Shown piece by piece: positions 57,755 to 64,000 of a stretch of 64,000 nt of DNA; within the stretch, counting starts at the first letter, position 1, and every line of letters begins with the position of its first letter. The DNA is from Siphonodentalium dalli. Taxonomy: Eukaryota; Mollusca; Scaphopoda; Gadilida; Siphonodentaliidae. The position numbers and the translations under genes are program-made. The stretch lies in the NCBI GenBank assembly GCA_032622095.1, contig CP136061.1, positions 219,823,148 to 219,887,147 of the forward strand. Direction: 5' to 3'. The notes below the pieces were generated by a model that was given only the letters and a program-made list of their open reading frames with translations, had not been told where the DNA came from and made no database searches.

Positions 57755-58215
57755 TCAGCCTGCTTTTTTTTCAGCCTCGTCGGAAGCAAGCTCATCCTGA
57801 TCGTAATATAAGACTGTCTTCCATCCTCCCGGAGATTTATCAGCAATCTTGATCCGCTTGTTGCATTTTTTGATCGCAGCCTTAATTTTTTGAGCGAACT
57901 CTAGAATTTGACCAGTCTTCTTTCGTGCCAAGCACTTCTCTATGTCGTTGACTGAAGACAGTATCTCTGTGTTGAATTTGTACTGTTCACGATTGCCAAA
58001 ATACTTAAACTTCGTTTCTGGCTCTTTGGACTCGCCGCTGTGCGAGTTCAAGACTTCATTGCGCAATGTGCCGATTTTAGCGTCCATATAGGTCTTAAAA
58101 AGGCTGAAAGCATGAAATGCCCCATCTTCCCTGTCATCATTGACAGTTACTACGTGTGCCCTTTCATAATCTTCCGGCGCCCCTGCAACTTCTGTTTCCG
58201 AAACTGGCTCGCTCA
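57755..58215 (-). CDS. Ngaro gag-like protein
   Basis: Starting at MSEPVSETEVAGAPEDYERA (ATG at 58215-58213; the frame is open further upstream), about 153 codons. Central block: FKYFGNREQYKFNTEI, then an amphipathic region with LARKKTGQILEFAQKIKAA, then NKRIKIADKSPGGWKTV and an acidic-basic tail DELASDEAEKKAG. The K-F-K-x-x-G-N-x-x-Q-x-x-F-N block and the IADxSxGGWxTV block are typical of a protein that accompanies Ngaro/DIRS elements in invertebrates, presumably nucleic-acid packaging. The tail may run into the deletion, so the native C-terminus is uncertain. Confidence 0.7.
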
Positions 58216-58894
58216 TGACTTCAACCCAACCGTGCACATAAGAAGCTAAACGTAGAACGAGCGCTAAAATCTTGTTTACGTTCAAGTACACTTTAGAACA
58301 TTCGAGAAACTCGTGCTGAATCGAGTCAATTATCAATCAATGCTTATCACGTGTGAACTACTATCGCCAGTCACCCAGATATCGCCGATCAACCAGATAT
58401 GCTCCATCGATTTAACCCCCTTCGATCTAATATTTTACATTAACACCCTGCTCTCTAAATAATTCTTCGTTGAACTTCAATAAAGTAATATGTATAGGCA
58501 TACAAGAAATTTTGGAATATTTGGGCCTCTAGAGTTTAGGCGCCCAACCTGAAACATGTATATCAAAACTTTCCTCGATATTTCCCCGATGTACTAGATT
58601 ATGTAGCTCGTAGCCGATGACCATGCTCTGCAACTATTGCTAGCAATGATTAAATTCATCTTATTACAGGGTGCTCGATCGTGTACATGTCGACACTGCA
58701 CTCGAAATACAAAACAAATCATTATTACAGGTTTTATAACTTATGAAAAACTAATGCAATTATATTAGGTTAGTAGAGTTAAATTGTTGATTAAAGTTCC
58801 AATACAATCATATTTATGCTGAATACAGTATATAAAGACAGTTGAGATAGTAACACTTTACTAACTTAAATCAACAGAGGCAGTTTATCAAAAT
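58216..58894. other. Upstream region of the Ngaro element
   Basis: Open frame upstream of the chosen gag start continues to 58336 and may be leader. No split direct repeat was recognised. Nothing else supportable. Confidence 0.3.
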
Positions 58895-59220
58895 ATGCAG
58901 GTAGAGCTTGACCCGTTTTCGTGGACTGAAACCACACTAATGGCGGGCGACCAATCAGAATTGCTTCCGCGTTTGGTCGCTTACTATATTGTTCTTTGAA
59001 TTTTATGACAGGGAAGAAAATAAATATTTATCACGGAAACGGGTCTCAAAGTCAAGTAAATTATGTAACCTGGAGCTGGGACCTTCGCGTACCGATGCAT
59101 AAATTATTAAGCAACATGTATTAAAAAAGAAATACATTCCCCGTGTTATTTTTTCGACTTTATAAGGTTCCCTGTCAAAAAAGTTCCCGGATTCATGGCA
59201 TGATTTAGGGTGACTGTGCA
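58895..59220 (-). repeat. Dispersed repeat, copy 2 (inverse of 47725-48090)
   Basis: GCAGGTAGAGCTTGACCCG to TTCATGGCATGAT, the reverse complement of most of the first copy with a few differences. Confidence 0.8.
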
Positions 59221-59399
59221 TGTTAAAGAACCCGGCTGTAGGTTAGAGTAGCCCACCAAAGCACCGACCACAGTCAAGACCTGGACCCTGTCTGTAATGC
59301 CCGAAAAGGGAGTTGACAGGTAATTCTAGATAGATAGATAGATCAGCTATGATCAGGTCTGGGAAATGTGAAAATTCAGCGAATGTACTGAGTACACAT

Positions 59400-59520
59400 T
59401 AGATTATGCCTTGAATCTCTACCCTGGCTAACGCTCGTAGAGATCATATTCCACCAATACAAAACTTGGGAACTTTTTGAAGATTTGACAGGGAACCTTA
59501 TCAAGTCAAAAAAATAATGC
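59400..59520 (+). repeat. Dispersed repeat, short copy 3
   Basis: ATTATGCCTTGAATCTCTAC to GTCAAAAAAATAATGCAGCG, direct relative to 47725-48090. A GATA microsatellite lies just before it (AGATAGATAGATAGATC at about 59328-59344). Confidence 0.75.
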
Positions 59521-59859
59521 AGCGAATATATTCCATAGTTATTATCTGTTACATTTTAATGTACATTGCTGTACTCGAAATTGCATACTTTTCTGACTTT
59601 TGTGAGCCGATATCTCAATAAACTTTGAATTAATTACCCAGGATAAATTCGATAATTGCAGACAAGGTGAAACAAAATCGCTCACAACATCACTTAAATC
59701 ATGATTTTTTTTAAAGTAGTTATTACCTGTTCACCCACAGTAGTTAATACTGTATACATGTACACCTGTCAGTAAGCCCATCCTCGAAGATAAGCCCAGT
59801 CTGGGTTTTTTACCCTGACTTAAACAGGGGGTGGTCCTTGTAGATAAGCCCATCCCCAT

Positions 59860-61830
59860 TTTTATCCCCTGCCAAATTTAAAATTTGAGGGGGATATAGT
59901 AATGGGTTCCGTCCGTCCGTCCGTCTGTCGTACCGTCCCGAATTTGTAAGAGTCATAACTTGAACAAATGTAAACGTATTTCAAAGATTTGTGGTATATG
60001 AGTTCACCTGACCATTACCTAGAATGAGTTCGCAAGCCAGGTCTGGTCGGATATTTTTACCGGAGTTATTGGACTTTGTTTATTATTTTTGTCAAATTTA
60101 CCAAATAGCAAATAGACGACGTCACTAACCGGTTAGAAAAAAATGAACCGGACGAAACCGCATCCCGCTGTCAGTTGAATGTGAACGTGAATAATGCCCT
60201 GGTACCCTCAACATATTAAGATAAATGATGCAAAAGTAATACTAAATCCTGTGCCACCGATAGTATAGTGCAATGCAAGCATTAATTGGTGCACGCGGAA
60301 GTTTCAGACACTGAGTAGCGTGTCGGCGACCTTCAATCAATTCCGGCCTTTGAAGTTTTCTCTGATCTTCCGGCAAGAGCACGTGGGCAGTCACTGTGTA
60401 TCCAGGCGCGATAGTTCAAAAGCAATGATGTCACCGAATCAGTGACTCTCATCTACATTGTAATTGACACCCCTCAGACTCGGATTATTTCGTGTTGAAA
60501 TTTGAAAAGTGAACACGGACATCGATAGTTAGTGTCCGCGATCATGATACTGACGAATAGTTCGAATACTGAATAGGACTGTGACCTAACTGACCTTCCT
60601 TTTAGTTCTATAGTTATTACTTTCTAGTCTTTATTTATAATTCATTGGAGGATATACCAATGATGATAATGATATATTACAGATCTTTAATATATAGTTT
60701 TGTTACTCGTTTTACCAATACCCATACTATTGTTACTCGTTTTACAAATGCCCAAACATATGCTGATCACCGGCAATTGCAAATAAGCGATCCCCCTGCC
60801 ATTCACAAATTTCACTTGCTCATTCCCCATCACGAGAGCCAGCAAAAGAACAGTGAATGCGTGTTTTTGAATATCGTTAAATGCCGTGAATAAGGTCTTT
60901 ATTTCAGCTACTATTTCTCACCTAGGTTTGTCCCTGGAGCATGGCAAATGTCGACATAATTAGTCTAAGAGAAGTCCGCTAGAAATTAGCGGATAACAGG
61001 TTGAAATCCGGCTAACCCCAATGGTTAACCGGTTAGAAGAATGGGTCAACCGTTTCAGCTCTAGACGTCACAGAGCTCATTTCCACAAATCTCAACGGAT
61101 TTCAAAGATATTTGGTATATGAGTTCACTTGACGAGTTTCTAGAACGAGTTCGCAAACCAGGTCCGGCCGGATATTTTAAGCGGACTTATTGGACTTTGT
61201 TTATTTTTTTGTGTGCAAATGGCCTACGTCACAGGGCTCATTTCCACAAATGTCAACGGATTTCAAAGATTTTTGGTATATGGGTTCATATGACCAGTAT
61301 CTAGAACGAGTTCGCAAACCAGGTCTGGCCGGATATTTTCAGCAGAGTTATTGGACTTTGTTTATTTTTTTGTGTGCATATGGACGACGTCACAGGGCTC
61401 ATTTCCACAAATGTCAACGGATTTAAAAGATTTTTGGTATATGAGTTCACATGACCAGTATCTAGAACGAGTTCGCAAACCAGGTCCGGCCGGATATTTT
61501 CAGCAGAGTTATTGGACTAACGTCACATGGCTCATTTCCACAAATGTCAACGGATTTCAAAGATTTGTGGTATATGAGTTCACATGACCAGTATCTAGAA
61601 CGAGTTCGCAAACTAGGTCCGGTCGGATATTTTCAGCAGAGTTATTGGACTTTGTTTATTATTTTTGGTGCAAATGGACGACATCTGATGGCTAGTACAT
61701 GTACCTAAAATGAGTTCGCAAGCCAGGCTTTTTGACAAAATCCCACCTCTTGTTTAGCACATACTGAGAACGCAAACTTTATTGAGAATGCACTTCCCCA
61801 ACTGCACATATCGGCGGGGGATACCGCCGT
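59860..61830. mobile_element. Interspersed element with 161-bp tandem repeats
   Basis: It begins near CCCTGCCAAATTTAAAATTT, GAGGGGGATATAG and GTCCGTCCGTCCGTCTGTCG. It ends at GGCGGGGGATACCGCCG. The tandem unit (GAACGAGTTCGCAAACCAGG, CCGGCCGGATATTTT, GGACTTTGTTTATTTTTT) recurs at about 61079, 61239, 61400 and 61524 (last spacing shorter), with an older copy near 60030. Frames of 61-78 codons across it are repeat-derived. About 60130-61060 is an insertion in the array, with AACCGGTT motifs near both ends. Confidence 0.65.
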
Positions 61831-64000
61831 CTGCGACTGCTTGTTGAGCATTTGGAAGGTGAATACAGTCATATTTTTTTATCCTGTAGAATATGAGTTC
61901 TCTAAGATACTCAAGCTTATCTGTGCTTTTATTATGTTTTTCTTAAAAATTAAAGATGTATAATAGTATTCACTTGTGTTAATATTGTTGTGAAGTATAC
62001 ACATCTTATTCTATGTTCCCAACCTCATGGAACAATTTAGATAACACCATGACTAAAAATCAAAGTAGGCACGTATTCAAAAAACACACCACAGAAAAAA
62101 TAATAAGCGCATATTCTAACAATATCAAATGCAAAAATCGAGGATGCCCAGATTGCCCCCAGATCGTACCCCGTTAAGTGTACATATGACGGTTTCAACA
62201 TCAACCAATACGAATCAGTAGTCCCTGTACCCTCATCCGCCAAAAATACTACCCACTCATCTGAATTTGAACCATACACATGATATTGAACAGCCCTCAG
62301 GTAGTATCCAATTTCACACACTCTTTAACTAAGCTCTAAACTTATAAATTACATATACACAATCTGTGCACGGCTCACCCGAGGCCATCTGACTATTGTT
62401 ATTAATTTCTATATTCACCATACTGGGGATGGCAGGAAGACAGTCTTGCCAGACTATGCTATCCCCCACAATATACGACATAATTATCCATAATTTTCAC
62501 CATTATTATGTAATAGATATGTGTATTGCAAATAAAATATCCTATCCTATCCTTCTTAGTTGTTGGATCAATCAAAGAGGTATCAAATCAATAAAAGCAA
62601 AGGATGTGTCCCCTCTATTAGAGTAAATCCAATGGGATGTGGAGTAATGTCTTGGTGTTTTTGTAGGGTACTTTGATAATGCAGAAGAGTGATGTGTGTT
62701 CACCTGCATCTCACTGTTGGTTTTTTATAAGAATTAGCTTGATTAATAAGCATTCGTGTAACTAAATTAATTTGTGAACTCCTCATACAACCCTATTGTG
62801 TTTACAAATTAATCCCAAAATTTACAACCTTATTCAAATTTATTCCAAATGTATCTGTTTATCACTGTTTCTGATATTTATCATGTGATTTTATCTTCTT
62901 AATAATATAAATAAAACACATTATTACCTTTATTCAATATAAAACATGGTGTGGTATAAAATATGATGGTAGGTCCACACTTGAAGGATAACTGAATTTT
63001 TGCACAGGGGTTTCCTCGTGAGAAAGCCCACTACCCACTTTTTGAGCAAAAATGTGCACTAGCCCCCGGGATTACTGATGGGTGTATATAATAATAAATC
63101 TATTCCCCGCGTTATTTCCTCGACTTTATAAGGTTCCCTGTCAAAAGTTAAAAAAGTTCCCAGGAATTGTACTAGTGGAATATGATATCTACTGGCATGA
63201 TCTACTAGTAAGTACATATTTCTCAAAATAAGTGTCCCTCTCGACCACGTTGGAAAAATGCAATGCGGTCGTAACGTTATTCCAACATGGTTGTAATTTT
63301 CCTCAATGTGGTCGAGATAACAGCCAACGCAACATAACATTGTGGAGGTTGTCATGATAAAGTTATAAACAAAATGGAACGGTGCCATGATGATTCCACC
63401 AGCAATAAGTCGGGACGTCTTTATGGTGGCCTGACAGGCCTGTTTTTTCTGCCAATATGATGGCCAATTATATTGTCATATAACTGAGATTTTTTATGTC
63501 TTGTTGGCTTATAAAATGCATTAGTTTATTGATAAACTGGCCATAGCCCAGATTGTTTTTATTTGTGAGTAAGATCATCCTCATTTGGTTGAGGTTCTCC
63601 TGTAATTTCAAATTGGTCAATTAGCTTACGTACAGCGCGCTATAAAAAAATACTATAAAGAGCGACCAGGTGCTAGGATCTACATTGTACTTTGCGATTT
63701 TTGAGCTAAAAGCGTCCGTAAATATACGTCAATATTTAACACATTCGCATTGTCATTATGAATATACGAACGAATGTCATTATGAATATAAAACAATTAA
63801 CAGTGATTTATTCGGGACCTATTTTCTGTAACCTTGTGTAATCACATAGAGCTACCTGATATGATTCCAGAATCTTATTTTCATTTTCACTTTCAGTTCC
63901 AATGTAAATTTGCCATTTTTTTGTGTTTTGTATACAAATTATATTTCTGCTGAGGTATACCTGTATGATAATAAAATTGCATTTTCGATACAAGAACGCA
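61831..64000. other. No gene recognised; repeat fragments
   Basis: A minus-strand frame at 62321-62037 (94 codons) has no recognised similarity. The end of a retroposon may lie at about 62400-62555, which closes with AAATAAAATATCCTATCCTATCC, a simple-repeat tail. An inverted piece of the 47725 repeat family is at about 63090-63195. The rest is plain AT-rich sequence. Confidence 0.35.

Noticed and set aside
62037-62321. 94-codon minus-strand frame
   Set aside because: No family resemblance. The plus strand of the same stretch also reads protein-like in two frames, so neither can be preferred.
44257-64000. Further DRP1 exons
   Set aside because: I looked for a phase-0 exon starting with the P-loop (SSGKSS) after an AG and found none that I could support.
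1-64000. CRISPR arrays, operons, bacterial promoters or phage genes
   Set aside because: The palindrome arrays have no variable spacers, and the window is clearly eukaryotic with spliced genes.

Overview
This is eukaryotic, AT-rich, intron- and transposon-dominated DNA, most likely from a marine invertebrate and probably a mollusc. The evidence is short spliced exons of animal genes, a Penelope-like element, a Ngaro-type tyrosine-recombinase retroelement, many short palindromic DNA transposons, and a GGGGGATAT / GTCCGTCCGTCC repeat type that I associate with bivalve genomes. There are no operons. Almost all long open frames belong to transposons or are chance frames.

Three host genes are partly visible. 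(1) On the minus strand, about 7.1 to 2.3 kb, four consecutive exons in matching phase (7102-7011, 5712-5659, 4475-4406, 2394-2335) read as the N-terminal part of a gamma-secretase-activating protein (GSAP) homologue. (2) On the plus strand, 16952-17247 is a first coding exon resembling the SWIM-domain proteins common in invertebrate genomes; it ends at a good splice donor. (3) On the plus strand, 44155-44256 is the first coding exon of a dynamin-1-like (DRP1/DNM1L) gene, ending at a donor; no later exon was recognised here.

Layout: 1-9 kb, GSAP introns with several MITEs, a repeated 69-bp hairpin module, and a minisatellite built from the 3' splice site of a GSAP exon. 9-15.7 kb, a large candidate TIR element made partly of CGTGTTC/CGTGGTC words. 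17.9-25.3 kb, a foldback-type element whose inverted repeats hold arrays of a TAATTA palindrome, then tandem and dispersed duplications of its right half and flank. 28-37.6 kb, a Penelope-like retroelement candidate (245-aa ORF1, frameshifted reverse transcriptase, possible hammerhead ribozyme) with a 4.4-kb palindrome lying between ORF1 and the RT. 39.7-41 kb, tandem repeats. 42.9-46.8 kb, the DNM1L first exon with MITEs nested three deep in its first intron. 47-54.3 kb, a SINE, nested hAT-type elements and a 2.8-kb palindrome. 55.3-58.3 kb, a broken Ngaro/DIRS element (gag-like, RNase H, tyrosine recombinase) that has lost its reverse transcriptase. 59.9-61.8 kb, a 161-bp tandem repeat element. 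61.8-64 kb, mostly unrecognised.

All gene names rest on my reading of short exons and remembered family features; no database search was possible.
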